Of a stretch of DNA of 64,000 nt, positions 6,314-15,141 are shown piece after piece. Positions within the stretch are counted from its first letter, which is position 1, and each line of letters opens with the position of its first letter. The position numbers and the translations under genes were made by a program. The DNA is from Nitrospinota bacterium (GTDB lineage Bacteria; 2-12-FULL-45-22; JACOWJ01): NCBI GenBank assembly GCA_016176845.1, contig JACOWJ010000025.1, positions 36,428 to 100,427 on the forward strand, written 5' to 3'. The notes beneath the pieces were generated by a model that was given only the letters and a program-made list of their open reading frames with translations, did not search any database and was not told the DNA's origin.

Positions 6314-9181
6314 ATGAAGGTAAGATTGGAGACTTCTCACAGGACAGCGACCAGGACCGGATTGAAAGCCCTGGCGATCTTTGTGGGCCTTTTGGCCATC
6401 TATTTGGTCCCGATGATCCATAGAGACCGGGCAGCGGCTTCAGCCCGCGTAGAGCCCTTGGTGAAGAGGATATCGGGAGAAGGGGGAATAGAGATCTTAA
6501 AATATCAGCTAACAAACGGCCTAACAGTAATCCTGCAGGAAAATCATGCCACCCCCGTGGTCGCCCTTAACATGTGGGTTAAGGCAGGCAGTGCTAATGA
6601 GACCGACAAGGAGGCGGGGATCTCCCACGTCTTCGAGCACATGCTCTTCAAAGGCACGAAGAAGAGGCCGGTAGGGATGATCGCCAAAGAGGTAGAGTCT
6701 GCCGGAGGCATCATCAATGCCTTCACCTCTTTTGATCACACGGTCTACTACCTGATCCTGGCCAGTCGCTTCTTTGATACCGGGCTGGATATCCTGGCGG
6801 ACGCCATCCAGAGCTCCTCGTTTGATCCAGGAGAGTTGGAGAAGGAGAAGGAGGTAGTCCTGGAGGAGTGGAGGCGCTCTCAGGACATCCCTTCCAGCTT
6901 CCTCAGCGATCGGCTCTTTTCCACCAGCTACCAACGGCATCCTTATGGCCGGCCGGTGATCGGGTACAAAGATACCATCGTCAGTCTCACCCGAGAGCAG
7001 ATGCTCAACTACTTCCGGAAGTGGTACATCCCCAACAACATGGCCCTGGTGATCGTGGGGGATTTCAATGCCCGGGAGATTATGCCAAAGGTCGAGCAGG
7101 CCTTCCAGGGTTTCGATCGAAAGTCGGATCCCCACCAAAAGAGGGTCGTCGAGCCTCCACAGGAGGAGCTCAAGAGCATTATCCTCAACAAGAACATCAG
7201 CCAGACTTATATGAGCCTGGCCTTTCACATCCCCGACATCAAGAACATCGATACCTATCCCCTGGACGTCCTCTCTCTGATCCTGGGACAGGGCGAGAGC
7301 TCTCGCCTTTACCACCGGGTCAAGACGGAGAGACAATCGGTCCACACCGTTTACGCAGCTGCTTATACGCCCAAGGACCCGGGTCTCTTGATCATCGGGG
7401 CCATTATGGAAGCCAAGAAGGTGGGCCGGGCCCTGGAGGATATCCTGCGGGAAGTCTACCGCCTAAGGACCGAGGAGGTCAGCCCCCAGGAGCTGGAGAA
7501 GGCCAAGGTGAACCTGGAGAGCGATTTCGTCTATCAACGGGAAACCGTCCAGGGCCAGGCCCGAGCCTTGGGCTACTTTGAAACAACCACGGGGGATGTG
7601 GGGTATCAGCAGGAATACCTGAAGCAGATCGCCAAGGTGACGCCTGCGGACATCCAAAGAGTGGCCAATCTCTACTTGAAGCACTCCAACCTGACGGCAG
7701 GCTTGCTGTTACCTCAGGATAGCCCTTCTGTGATCGATTCCGTCGAGATTAAGCGGATCGCCGAGAGGACCTCCGCGGAGATGGAGACCGTCAGGGCACA
7801 GCCCCAAACCCTTCCAGAGGCCTTGGCTCAGCCCAAGGAGGTGAAAAAGGTCGTCCTGGAGAACGGGATCACCCTCTTGATCAAAGAGAGCCATGCCATC
7901 CCCATAACGGCCATGACGGCGGTCTTTCTGGGGGGGATCCGCTTCGAGACCCGGGAAAACAACGGCATCAGCAACTTCATGGCCTCCATGCTCACCAAGG
8001 GGACCCACGCCCGCACTGCCCTGGAGCTCGCTATCGAGGTGGAATCGATGGCTGGGAGCATCGACGGTTTCTCTGGCATGAACAGCTTCGGGGTAACGGG
8101 CAAGTTCCTCCAGAGCTATTTTGTCAAAGGCTTGGAGCTGATGGCGGATATCTTGACCAACCCCTCTTTCGACGAGTCGGAATTGGAGAAGAAGAGGACG
8201 GACATTTTGGCGGCCATCAAACGACAGGACGATGATCTGACCAGCTGCGTCTCCAACCTCTTCTCGAGCACCCTCTACGGCCAGCATCCGTATGGCATGA
8301 CCATCCTGGGCACCGAGGAGAGCACAAAGAAGCTGACCCGCCAAGACTTGCTGGAGTTCTATCGCCGCTATACAGTCGCTGAAAACCTCGTCCTGGCAAT
8401 TGTGGGGGACGTCAATGCGGGAGAGGTCATTGACAAGGTCAAGAGGGTCTTCCGCTCATTCCCCCGGGTCCCCTTGAAGACCCCGGAAATCCCCCGTGTG
8501 CTTCCTCCCTCGGAGACCCGGGTCAAAGAGGCCAACAAGGAGAAGAACCAGGCCCACTTGATCTTCGGGTTCTTGGGCACCACATTGGACGACAGCGATC
8601 GCTACCCTCTGGAGATCCTCAATGCCATCCTCTCGGGTCAAGGGGGAAGGCTCTTCTTGGAGCTGCGGGACCGCCAAAGCCTGGCCTATTCCGTCTCCTC
8701 TTTCTCCCGGGAGGGCCTCGAGCCAGGGTCCATTGGGGTCTATATCGGGACAAGCCCCGACAAGGTGGAGAAGGCCCTGGCCGGGATCCAGGAGGAGCTG
8801 AGGAAGGTCATTACCGAGCCGGTCAGTGCGGAAGAGCTGGAACGGGCCAAGAAGTACCTGGTAGGAACTTACGAGATCGGTCTCCAGAGCGGCGCCTCTC
8901 AGGCCTCGGACATCGCCTTCAACGAGCGCTACGGCTTGAGCCATGATTTTTACCGACGTTATCCTCAGAAGCTCTTTGGGGTGACGGCAGAGGACGTGCT
9001 GCGGGTGGCCCGCAAATATATCCAGCTAAGCAAGTACACCATGGCCATAGTTCGCCCTAAACTTGAAAGAGAGAGACCCGAAGCTGAAACGGAGGAGCTC
9101 TTGGAGGAGGAGGCTCAACCGGTAGGAAGCGTTGAGCTCTTGAAGCCGGATGAAGGGAGCGCCGATGGAGTCCCCCGTTGA
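6314..9181 (+). CDS. Two-domain M16 family zinc peptidase
   Basis: This 955-residue protein has a signal-anchor near residues 18-35 followed by two M16 units. The first carries the inverted zinc motif HVFEH (residues 105-109 from this start) with the downstream glutamate region ELEKEKEVVLEEW, so it should be catalytic. The second, from about residue 510, has NFMAS in place of the motif and should be the structural half, as in PqqL and pitrilysin-like fusions. It is predicted to act in the periplasm or on the membrane. The ATG at 6314 is used; a TTG at 6296 is an alternative, and neither has a strong ribosome site. A remnant of a related gene is at about 55314-55415. Confidence 0.88.
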   Translation: MKVRLETSHRTATRTGLKALAIFVGLLAIYLVPMIHRDRAAASARVEPLVKRISGEGGIEILKYQLTNGLTVILQENHATPVVALNMWVKAGSANETDKEAGISHVFEHMLFKGTKKRPVGMIAKEVESAGGIINAFTSFDHTVYYLILASRFFDTGLDILADAIQSSSFDPGELEKEKEVVLEEWRRSQDIPSSFLSDRLFSTSYQRHPYGRPVIGYKDTIVSLTREQMLNYFRKWYIPNNMALVIVGDFNAREIMPKVEQAFQGFDRKSDPHQKRVVEPPQEELKSIILNKNISQTYMSLAFHIPDIKNIDTYPLDVLSLILGQGESSRLYHRVKTERQSVHTVYAAAYTPKDPGLLIIGAIMEAKKVGRALEDILREVYRLRTEEVSPQELEKAKVNLESDFVYQRETVQGQARALGYFETTTGDVGYQQEYLKQIAKVTPADIQRVANLYLKHSNLTAGLLLPQDSPSVIDSVEIKRIAERTSAEMETVRAQPQTLPEALAQPKEVKKVVLENGITLLIKESHAIPITAMTAVFLGGIRFETRENNGISNFMASMLTKGTHARTALELAIEVESMAGSIDGFSGMNSFGVTGKFLQSYFVKGLELMADILTNPSFDESELEKKRTDILAAIKRQDDDLTSCVSNLFSSTLYGQHPYGMTILGTEESTKKLTRQDLLEFYRRYTVAENLVLAIVGDVNAGEVIDKVKRVFRSFPRVPLKTPEIPRVLPPSETRVKEANKEKNQAHLIFGFLGTTLDDSDRYPLEILNAILSGQGGRLFLELRDRQSLAYSVSSFSREGLEPGSIGVYIGTSPDKVEKALAGIQEELRKVITEPVSAEELERAKKYLVGTYEIGLQSGASQASDIAFNERYGLSHDFYRRYPQKLFGVTAEDVLRVARKYIQLSKYTMAIVRPKLERERPEAETEELLEEEAQPVGSVELLKPDEGSADGVPR

Positions 9182-9195
9182 AGGAATCATGATCC

Positions 9196-9345
9196 ATGGC
9201 CCGTCTATTACAATTGCTGGGTCTTTCCGAGGTCACTCTGGCCCTCATCCTCGGCCTCAATCCCCGCACTTCGATGGGGACTTATATGACCATGGCGGCC
9301 GTCGGCGCTGTCCTTTTTTATTTAGGACGCTGGTTGGAGAGGTAA
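9196..9345 (+). CDS. Small membrane protein (49 aa)
   Basis: A 49-residue frame starts 14 bases after the peptidase stop, with AAGGA at suitable spacing. It holds two hydrophobic stretches, VTLALILGL and MTMAAVGAVLFYLG, and ends in RWLER before TAA. The order of charges and its place directly behind the M16 gene suggest a real membrane-bound partner in the same transcript. No family is recognised, and the gene is too short for most callers. Confidence 0.55.
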   Translation: MARLLQLLGLSEVTLALILGLNPRTSMGTYMTMAAVGAVLFYLGRWLER

Positions 9346-9348
9346 TCA

Positions 9349-9412
9349 TTAGCTCGTAGCTCATGGCCCATAGCTGATAGCTGCTATGAGCCATGAGCTA
9401 CGAGCTATGGGC
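9349..9412. repeat. Palindromic element, AGCTCGTAGCTCATGG word type
   Basis: A perfect 18-bp inverted repeat (9350-9367 and 9390-9407) encloses a second nested pair CCCATAGCT/AGCTATGGG. The right arm supplies the last codons and the TAG stop of the PHP gene on the minus strand. Confidence 0.8.
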
Positions 9413-9958
9413 TGATTTGGAGGGCGGCCTTTTCCCGTTGGCTTTTGAATACAGCTCGGCCAGGGAGACCTCGTTGAAAAAGAGGCCGAGGTCCTCCAGA
9501 TAGTGGGCATCGCTGTTGTGAAGCAAAATCAGCTCCTCTCTGCCGGCTACCTCTCCTACCAGTTCCTTGTCGATGTGGTAGTTGTGCATCTCGTTATCGA
9601 TTTCGATTCCGTGGATCCCCGTGTAATCCTTGATCGAAAACTTTAAGTAGGGGTGAGCAACGAAACGAAAAGTGACCTCTTCCTCCAGATAAAGCTCCAC
9701 CACGGATCCATATTCCCGGGTCACAATCTCCTGCCCGGGAAGGAGGATGATCTCGTCCTGGAACTCCTTCCGCAGGATATCCTGGGCCAGGAAGCCATAA
9801 TCCTTGTTCCAATGTTCGGTAATGCCCAGGCCATCCAAGCCTTTTGCCTTGACCGCTTCTACAATCTGCCCGACAGCGGCTGCCGTCGGCCGGGTCCGCA
9901 GGGCCTCGAAACAATGGGTATGAAGATCCAGCTTGAGCTTTTTATTCAATTCTCGCAT
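9398..9958 (-). CDS. PHP domain phosphoesterase-like protein
   Basis: This 186-residue protein has PHP metal motifs: LDLHTH near residue 11, GITEHWN near 45 and LLHNSDAH near 155. PHP proteins are metal-dependent phosphoesterases or polymerase-associated hydrolases; the substrate here is unknown. The ATG at 9958, preceded by GGGAG, is chosen over a longer frame because the family begins just before the HTH motif. The last five codons and the stop come from the palindromic element at 9349-9412, so the native C-terminus may have been altered by insertion. Confidence 0.8.
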   Translation of the reverse strand: MRELNKKLKLDLHTHCFEALRTRPTAAAVGQIVEAVKAKGLDGLGITEHWNKDYGFLAQDILRKEFQDEIILLPGQEIVTREYGSVVELYLEEEVTFRFVAHPYLKFSIKDYTGIHGIEIDNEMHNYHIDKELVGEVAGREELILLHNSDAHYLEDLGLFFNEVSLAELYSKANGKRPPSKSAHSS

Positions 9959-10138
9959 TTTTGCTTTTCGCTCCCAATTGCCTGTCGTAATCGCCTCGAC
10001 GCGAGAGTTATCCCATCGGCGTCCCGGAAGGCTTCTCTCGGCGCGATTCTCCCCTCTGGTAAAAATAATGTCGATTATAGCAGAAATCGTGAGCTTTCGT
10101 AGAGCCAAAATGGTTGTCGTGAGCCGGGAAATTCTCCC

Positions 10139-10167
10139 TTGACGCCGCTCTTCACCCTCCGTATAAT
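10139..10167 (+). promoter_or_regulatory. Sigma-70 promoter
   Basis: TTGACG (10139-10144) and a perfect TATAAT (10162-10167) are 17 bases apart. It should drive the secreted protein at 10239 and the PHP gene behind it. Confidence 0.8.
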
Positions 10168-10238
10168 CGGCTCTAAGGTGACTTGGGCATTTTGCACGGC
10201 TGGGGGCTCTTGGGTCTCACAAATAGGAAGGGAGAAAA

Positions 10239-10550
10239 ATGCGCCGTATATCCGCCGCGATCGTGATTTTCGCTTTGGCCCTGTCCGGAAGTCCCGGGGC
10301 CTGGGCCGACGAGTATGATGTGGAGCAGGCTGGTAACCCTTGGAGGCTGATGGCTTACCTGATCCATCCCGTGGGGGTCGCCCTGGACCGCTGGGTTGCC
10401 AGACCCCTGCATCAGTTCATCCACCAACACAAAACGATCGACGAGTACACCGGCCACAGCAAATTCACCAGCACCCGGGAATCGGCCCAATCCATGGGGG
10501 GGAGGGCGACGCTAAAGCGCGATGCGAGGGAGAGGGGGGTTTCCAAATAG
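10239..10550 (+). CDS. Small secreted protein
   Basis: This 103-residue protein has a clear Sec signal peptide with probable cleavage after AWA. The mature part holds NPWRLMAYLIHPVG and VARPLHQFIHQH, a pattern I have the impression of seeing in small Desulfobacterota exported proteins but cannot assign to a named family. A GGAAGGGAG site precedes the ATG. The C-terminus is basic. It is likely cotranscribed with the PHP gene that starts 27 bases after its stop. Confidence 0.7.
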   Translation: MRRISAAIVIFALALSGSPGAWADEYDVEQAGNPWRLMAYLIHPVGVALDRWVARPLHQFIHQHKTIDEYTGHSKFTSTRESAQSMGGRATLKRDARERGVSK

Positions 10551-10577
10551 GCGGTTCGTTTGGGAGTGAAAAAAGAG

Positions 10578-11243
10578 ATGATCGTTGATATCCATGTTCA
10601 CACGAAGATGGGCTCTTCCGACAGCCTGATCGAAGCGGAAGAGCTCGCTGGATGGGCTGCACAAAAAGGGTTGGGCGGGGTTTGCATCACCGAGCATGAC
10701 TGCCGGTACGCTCAAGAGGTGGCCCAATTAGCCCGAGGGGATGGGGTCCTTTGGATTAGCGGCATCGAAGTGAGGACCAATTTGGGAGACATCCTGGCCT
10801 TTGGGTTGGATGGCTATCGGACCGAATGGGCGGATGCCGAGGAGCTGAAAAGGGCCGCAGAGAAGGTGGGGGCCCTTCTGGTGGCCGCCCATCCCTTTCG
10901 GCGTGACTTCTCTCCGGTGGGCTATGGAGGCTCCCTCTTCTTCAAACCCACCATTACCCTGGGGGAAGCCTGCCGCCGCCCCATCTTCCAATTGGTGGAT
11001 GGCATGGAGGTCATGAACGGCGGCTCCACCGAGGACGAAGTGGAGTTCTGCTTTCGAGTAAGCGAGCGGCTGGGGTTGTTGGGCCTGGCTGGAAGCGATG
11101 CCCATTCGCTCAAGACGGTGGGCAGTTGCGTGACCATCTTCGAGCGACCTTTGAAGGACGAAGGAGATTTCCTGGAGGAGCTTCAGGGCGGACGCTTCCA
11201 TGTAGAGGATCGCCGGAGCCAAATCTTCGGGACGCGGGGGTAA
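10578..11243 (+). CDS. PHP domain protein
   Basis: This protein of about 221 residues has PHP motifs VDIHVHTKMGSSDS at the N-terminus, GVCITEHDC near residue 38, AAHPFRRD near 102 and LAGSDAHS near 178. It should be a metal-dependent phosphoesterase of the PHP superfamily acting in the cytoplasm; the substrate is unknown. The ATG at 10578 is favoured because MIVDIHVHT is the usual family start, but TTG 10560 or GTG 10566 are possible. It is closely related in layout to the PHP protein at 54490-55128. Confidence 0.85.
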   Translation: MIVDIHVHTKMGSSDSLIEAEELAGWAAQKGLGGVCITEHDCRYAQEVAQLARGDGVLWISGIEVRTNLGDILAFGLDGYRTEWADAEELKRAAEKVGALLVAAHPFRRDFSPVGYGGSLFFKPTITLGEACRRPIFQLVDGMEVMNGGSTEDEVEFCFRVSERLGLLGLAGSDAHSLKTVGSCVTIFERPLKDEGDFLEELQGGRFHVEDRRSQIFGTRG

Positions 11244-11264
11244 GGGAGCGAACCCAAGAAAGGT

Positions 11265-11363
11265 AAGTTTTAGGTGTTAAGTTTTAGGTTTCTTGCTTAA
11301 CACTTAAAACCTGAAACCTAAAACTTTCCCGTAAATCCTGTCCAAAAAGAAAATTCCTATGCG
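11265..11363. repeat. Palindromic element, AAGTTTTAGG word type
   Basis: Inverted arms of the words AAGTTTTAGGTGTT and its complement meet at a short TTTCTTGC centre. They are followed by a conserved tail with CGTAAATCCTGTC and the anchor GAAAATTCCTATGCG at 11349-11363. A near-identical copy with the same tail is at 32582-32692. Confidence 0.85.
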
Positions 11364-11369
11364 ATTGAA

Positions 11370-13823
11370 TTATTCCCGGTAAAGGTAGGCCTTATCCGGA
11401 GGAAGGTCTTGGTGACGGATGGTCGGGTCGAGCGTTACCCCCTGGGGGCGGATATTGAGCCTGAAGTTTAAGGGGAGGATCTTGTCCAAGAGGGGCAAGG
11501 GCAGTTGGAGGCCCACATGAGGACTGTGACTATCCGCCCCCAGGGCGATTCCGGCTTTCTCCTTGAAGAGAAGCTTTCCCTCCAGGTTCACGTCTTTGGC
11601 CGATAGGTCTCCCCCGAATTCGTAGAAAAACTTGTCCCCTTGGCGATTGGGCTCTCCCTCCCGGGTGAGGGCCGTCCGGTACTTTTGTTGCAACAGCAGG
11701 ATCTGTAGCCGCCGGAAGATGTCCTTGTCCACCGGATAAAACTTCTCTTGAGGGCCTGTTTCGGCCTGATAGCAGATCTTCAAGAGGTCTTCGGCAATAA
11801 AGGTAATCCCCTGGTCGGCGATCTCCCGGTTCCGCAAGTCCTCATCCAACAGCTCCGGTTTGATGTTAATCCCGTTAGCCCCGTAAAAATCGGGGTTGCG
11901 CTTCAGCTCCTCCTTGGAGATCCGCAACAGCCCCTCCTCTTCTCGAAGGATCTTGACCAGCTCCGGCGTAGCCTTCCGGGCAGCCTGAGTTTCGGGATAG
12001 CTCTTCATGATCTCTTCCAGGTAAAGCCTCTTCTCTGCCTTCCCTTCCGCCTTCTCCCCGGCATATTCCAGGAGATTTCCGGCCAACTTCTCTCGGTTCT
12101 TGGCCTTCTCCTCCTCGGTGAGCTCCTTGCCGGCCAGTTTGTCATGTTCCATCGCTTTTTCCAGGTTGCCCTCCTTCCGGTAAGCCTGGGCGAGGGTCCG
12201 GTGGATCTCCTCCGAAGAGGCCAGGCCGGGGAAGCGGTTCAGGTAAGCCTCCCCGATCTCGATGGTCTTCCGAGGAGAGGAGGAGCCCTGGAGCAGGGTG
12301 GTCAGGGTCCGATACCCGATGGCCATCACGTTGAAGATTCCCATCGTCTCTAAGGCATTGGCCCCTTCCATCGCCAGCTCGGAAGTGCCTAAAGCTGCGT
12401 TGTCCTTGGCGAAATGCTCTCCCAAAAGGACATAACGCAGCCTCTCCCGCCTTTGCTCTCTCTCGACCTGCTTTACTTCTTCCTTCCAATCGTAAGGGGG
12501 CTGGGAGAGAACCAGCTGGGCCCGAAAGCTCATATTGGAATTCGACCCCTGGCGGGCCAACCTCCCCAGGAGGGAGCGGGAATGGTCGTACTCCTTCTGC
12601 TGATCATAGGCCTTGGCCATCAGGTAGCTTGCTTCATCGGCCAAGGGACCGTCGGGATAGCGGCCCCGGAGCTCCTCCTCTTGCTGGAAGACCCCCCGGG
12701 CATCTTTCGAGTAAAAGGCGTAGAGGAGATCCTCATAACCCTCCTTCAGACCTGGCTCTCGGGTGGAAGGGTCTGTCAGGAGAAGATCGGCGGTCGCCGA
12801 GAGGGTCAGCTGCTTTTCTCGTTCTTGTTGGGCCCGATTCCCTTGAGCCGCGGTCAGTTGGCGGGATGCGTCCCGGGAGTTGGGTTGGATCTTCAAGGCC
12901 TCCTGAAAGGCCTCCACCGCCCCCCGGTAATCCCCTTCCTTCAGGGAGCTCTTTCCCGCCTCCAAGAACAGCCGAGAATCATGCTCCGCTTTCTTCGCCA
13001 GGATCCGAGCCGCCTTCTCTTCCGCGCTCCGACTCTGGCGGCTATCGGGGTAACGGCTTACGAAGGCCTGGTAATCCACCAAGGCCATCTTCTCTCGGTC
13101 GGTCAGCTGGTTTTGGCGCTTATAGGAAAGGATGGAGTAAACCACCGTATCGATCACGGCCGGGATGAAGAAGCCGAAGCTCCAGGCGGCCATATTTAAG
13201 GGACGGAGGAAGCTGTTGGCGATATTGCCTGTCTTGTTGGTCTTGTCCCCCTTGAGCAACCCCTGGGCCCGGTTGAACTCGTCGTTTTTGATGCGGTAGC
13301 GGACCCGGGCCTCCAGCTCGGGTTCCAGGTAAGGGGCCTTCAGGGAGGCCTCCAGGGCCCTCTGGTGAGCATCGCGCCCCTCTAGCATCCCATTGGCCAG
13401 ATCCAGGAGGTTATCCGATAGCCCGGTGATCGGTTTTCCCGCCTTCTCCAGCTCCTGATCCTGAGCCAGGAGGGAGCGATACCGGGCCAGGATGGCCTCT
13501 CGGTCTTCCAGGTAGCCCTCGATCAGGGCCTCCTCGACCGCCTTCTCCACCGCATCCGGGAAATAGAGGGGGCTGGAGCGCTCCTTCTCGAAGGGGGAGA
13601 AGGTCTCTCCCGAACCGCCAAGGGGCTTTCCTCTCGGATCGAGGGGGAAATCCTGAGAGGAAGCCGGGGGGTGGGGCAAGGCTGGAGGCTCTTGGGTGGG
13701 GCTTCCGGCCGCCACCCCCCAAAGGGCAAAGAGCAAAAAACCGAAAAAGGGAACGATGGCGCGCTTCGCGCGAATTGAAAATTGAAAATTGAAAATTGAA
13801 AATTTTAAAAGGAAAAAATTCAA
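11370..13823 (-). CDS. Large exported TPR protein
   Basis: This protein of about 817 residues has TPR-like helical repeats through its length (for example the block from SSLKEGDYRGAVEAFQEAL) and a C-terminal beta-rich domain ending DKAYLYRE. The signal peptide RAKRAIVPFFGFLLF is normal, but the frame upstream runs through the GAAAATTG repeat, which encodes the odd string FSIFNFQFSI. The best start is the TTG at 13823 with GGAGGGG five bases upstream; an ATG at 13874 is in frame but has no ribosome site. The repeat seems to have replaced the native start. It follows the lipoprotein gene at 14087-15058 on the same strand; both may act in envelope assembly. Confidence 0.7.
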   Translation of the reverse strand: MNFFLLKFSIFNFQFSIRAKRAIVPFFGFLLFALWGVAAGSPTQEPPALPHPPASSQDFPLDPRGKPLGGSGETFSPFEKERSSPLYFPDAVEKAVEEALIEGYLEDREAILARYRSLLAQDQELEKAGKPITGLSDNLLDLANGMLEGRDAHQRALEASLKAPYLEPELEARVRYRIKNDEFNRAQGLLKGDKTNKTGNIANSFLRPLNMAAWSFGFFIPAVIDTVVYSILSYKRQNQLTDREKMALVDYQAFVSRYPDSRQSRSAEEKAARILAKKAEHDSRLFLEAGKSSLKEGDYRGAVEAFQEALKIQPNSRDASRQLTAAQGNRAQQEREKQLTLSATADLLLTDPSTREPGLKEGYEDLLYAFYSKDARGVFQQEEELRGRYPDGPLADEASYLMAKAYDQQKEYDHSRSLLGRLARQGSNSNMSFRAQLVLSQPPYDWKEEVKQVEREQRRERLRYVLLGEHFAKDNAALGTSELAMEGANALETMGIFNVMAIGYRTLTTLLQGSSSPRKTIEIGEAYLNRFPGLASSEEIHRTLAQAYRKEGNLEKAMEHDKLAGKELTEEEKAKNREKLAGNLLEYAGEKAEGKAEKRLYLEEIMKSYPETQAARKATPELVKILREEEGLLRISKEELKRNPDFYGANGINIKPELLDEDLRNREIADQGITFIAEDLLKICYQAETGPQEKFYPVDKDIFRRLQILLLQQKYRTALTREGEPNRQGDKFFYEFGGDLSAKDVNLEGKLLFKEKAGIALGADSHSPHVGLQLPLPLLDKILPLNFRLNIRPQGVTLDPTIRHQDLPPDKAYLYRE
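13771..13808. repeat. Tandem GAAAATTG repeat in gene start
   Basis: Four tandem copies of the octamer-like word GAAAATTG lie inside the 5' coding region of the TPR gene and are translated in its extreme N-terminus. The word resembles the GCAAAATG arms at 30483-30612. Confidence 0.8.
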
Positions 13824-13891
13824 TGACGCCCCTCCAGCCAGCCCGGGCAATCCCGGATAGCATCCAGAGTCCACAGGGTTAGTTTTGGGCT

Positions 13892-14011
13892 ATTGCAAAA
13901 TATTCGTGTCAACTTAAAGTTTAGCCCTGGGAGCGCGGCCATCCTGGCCGCTCTTTGCCGGCGGGGACGCCGGCGTTCCCATAGGTTAGATTGACACGAA
14001 TGATTGCAAAA
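13892..14011. mobile_element. Palindromic element with GC hairpin core, copy C1
   Basis: Direct repeats ATTGCAAAA (13892-13900 and 14003-14011) flank terminal inverted repeats of the form ATTCGTGTCAACTTAA. The interior has two GC-rich hairpins, one around GCGGCCATCCTGGCCGC and one around GCCGGCGGGGACGCCGGC. The core is the reverse complement, with few changes, of the core at 16208-16308, and the terminal repeats also match that copy. Confidence 0.7.
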
Positions 14012-14018
14012 AGTCAAT

Positions 14019-14087
14019 TTCCCATTTCCGGTTTGCATTTTGCATTTTTCATTTTGCATTTTCCATTTGGGCTCGCGAAGCGAGCCC
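14019..14087. repeat. TTTTGCATTTTTCAT word repeats plus hairpin
   Basis: Tandem words TTTGCATT and TTTTCATT are followed by the short hairpin GGGCTCGCGAAGCGAGCCC, which abuts the TAG stop of the lipoprotein gene on the minus strand. The same words recur at 49708-49755. Confidence 0.65.
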
Positions 14088-15058
14088 TAGTTGGCCTGCC
14101 CCACTGTCTTATCGACAAAGGCCCGCAGGGCCTCAAGCTTCCCCTTGGCCTCCAGCCTCTCCGGCTTGCCGTAGCGGGCCCTGGCGAGGGTCGCGTAAAT
14201 CTGCAGGGCCGAATTGGCGTACTGGTTAAAGATATGTGCATCGAACCCTGCCCCCGTAGGATCATGCTCCTGGACGTACTCCTTGGCCAGCGAGAAATAG
14301 AAGTCCGCCAACCCCAACAGGTGCTCGTCGATCTTCTTGCTTTGGGCATGCTTATTGATGATCTCTTGATGGGCAAGGAGGATCATGGCGTCTCCATCCT
14401 GGAGAGAGCGGCGGTGATCCTCCAGGAAAAGGACCCGTTCCTGATCCACCCGCTCCTCCTCTTCCCGGGCCAGGGATTCATAGGGGGTGCCGCTGTACTT
14501 CTCAACCAGATCGCGCCAACGGGTCCGTTTCTTCTCGATCTCGGTCAGATGATCTTGGAGGGAGTGTTTCTCCAGAGAAAAGCTCCGAGCCTCCTGAAAC
14601 TCCTGGCAGGTTTTCAACCCCTTTTCCGCCTGTTCCTTCAGCTTGGAATCCACCTGCGTCAGGGGCCGATAGTTCCGCATGGCGCCCCCGTAATCGCGCA
14701 GCCTCTCCAGGGCCTTGGCCCGGCTAAAAAAAACGATGGGCTTCAAGCTGTTGGGATTGGCCTTTTCGTAACTCTCCAACCTCAGGAGAGTGGCCCGGTA
14801 GATATTCTTGCCGGTGATGTCTTGGGGCGGCTCGTAGCGGTAAGTATCATCGGACAGATGGTGCTGAAAGTCGGCAAGGATATCCAGCAGGTTCTCCGCC
14901 GGCTGGTAGCGCGGGTCCTTCCGGGGCAGCGACGAGGCACAGCCCGGAGCAAGGGCCCACAAAATCACCCAGAGCAGGGCTAATGCGCAAATTTCCCGGA
15001 AGGCCTCTCCTGCTCGAGGGGGACAAGGAGGGGGAAGAGGGTTCCCGATGGGCGCCAA
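14087..15058 (-). CDS. Repeat-type lipoprotein, paralogue of left-edge gene
   Basis: This protein of about 323 residues has a signal peptide ending in the lipobox A-P-G-C. The mature part is almost wholly helical with TPR-like spacing and a strongly charged middle. It is paralogous to the truncated gene at 1-587, sharing the DFQ-HL-DDTYR block and the G-TPYE-LAR block. The start is a TTG at 15058 with GGAGGAG about 12 bases upstream; no ATG is available, so the start is uncertain. It is followed by the large TPR protein, from which it is separated by two inserted repeat elements. Function is unknown. Confidence 0.75.
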   Translation of the reverse strand: MAPIGNPLPPPCPPRAGEAFREICALALLWVILWALAPGCASSLPRKDPRYQPAENLLDILADFQHHLSDDTYRYEPPQDITGKNIYRATLLRLESYEKANPNSLKPIVFFSRAKALERLRDYGGAMRNYRPLTQVDSKLKEQAEKGLKTCQEFQEARSFSLEKHSLQDHLTEIEKKRTRWRDLVEKYSGTPYESLAREEEERVDQERVLFLEDHRRSLQDGDAMILLAHQEIINKHAQSKKIDEHLLGLADFYFSLAKEYVQEHDPTGAGFDAHIFNQYANSALQIYATLARARYGKPERLEAKGKLEALRAFVDKTVGQAN

Positions 15059-15093
15059 GAGCCTATCCGAGCTCCTCCCAAAGGCCTTCCTCG

Positions 15094-15141
15094 ACCGAAA
15101 AAACAGGTGAGAAAAGAGAATTTTCGGATAGTACAGTTAAA
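15094..15141 (+). repeat. EFSDRPLK-type dispersed element, copy 2
   Basis: The core GAGAATTTTCGGATAG at 15116-15131, and the bases before it, match the copies at 4177 and 62329. Its complement supplies the TAA stop of nadK. Confidence 0.5.

Noticed and set aside
11748-13199. Long plus-strand ORFs opposite the TPR gene
   Set aside because: They are antisense shadows of a GC-rich gene with Leu/Gly/Pro-rich composition and no ribosome sites.
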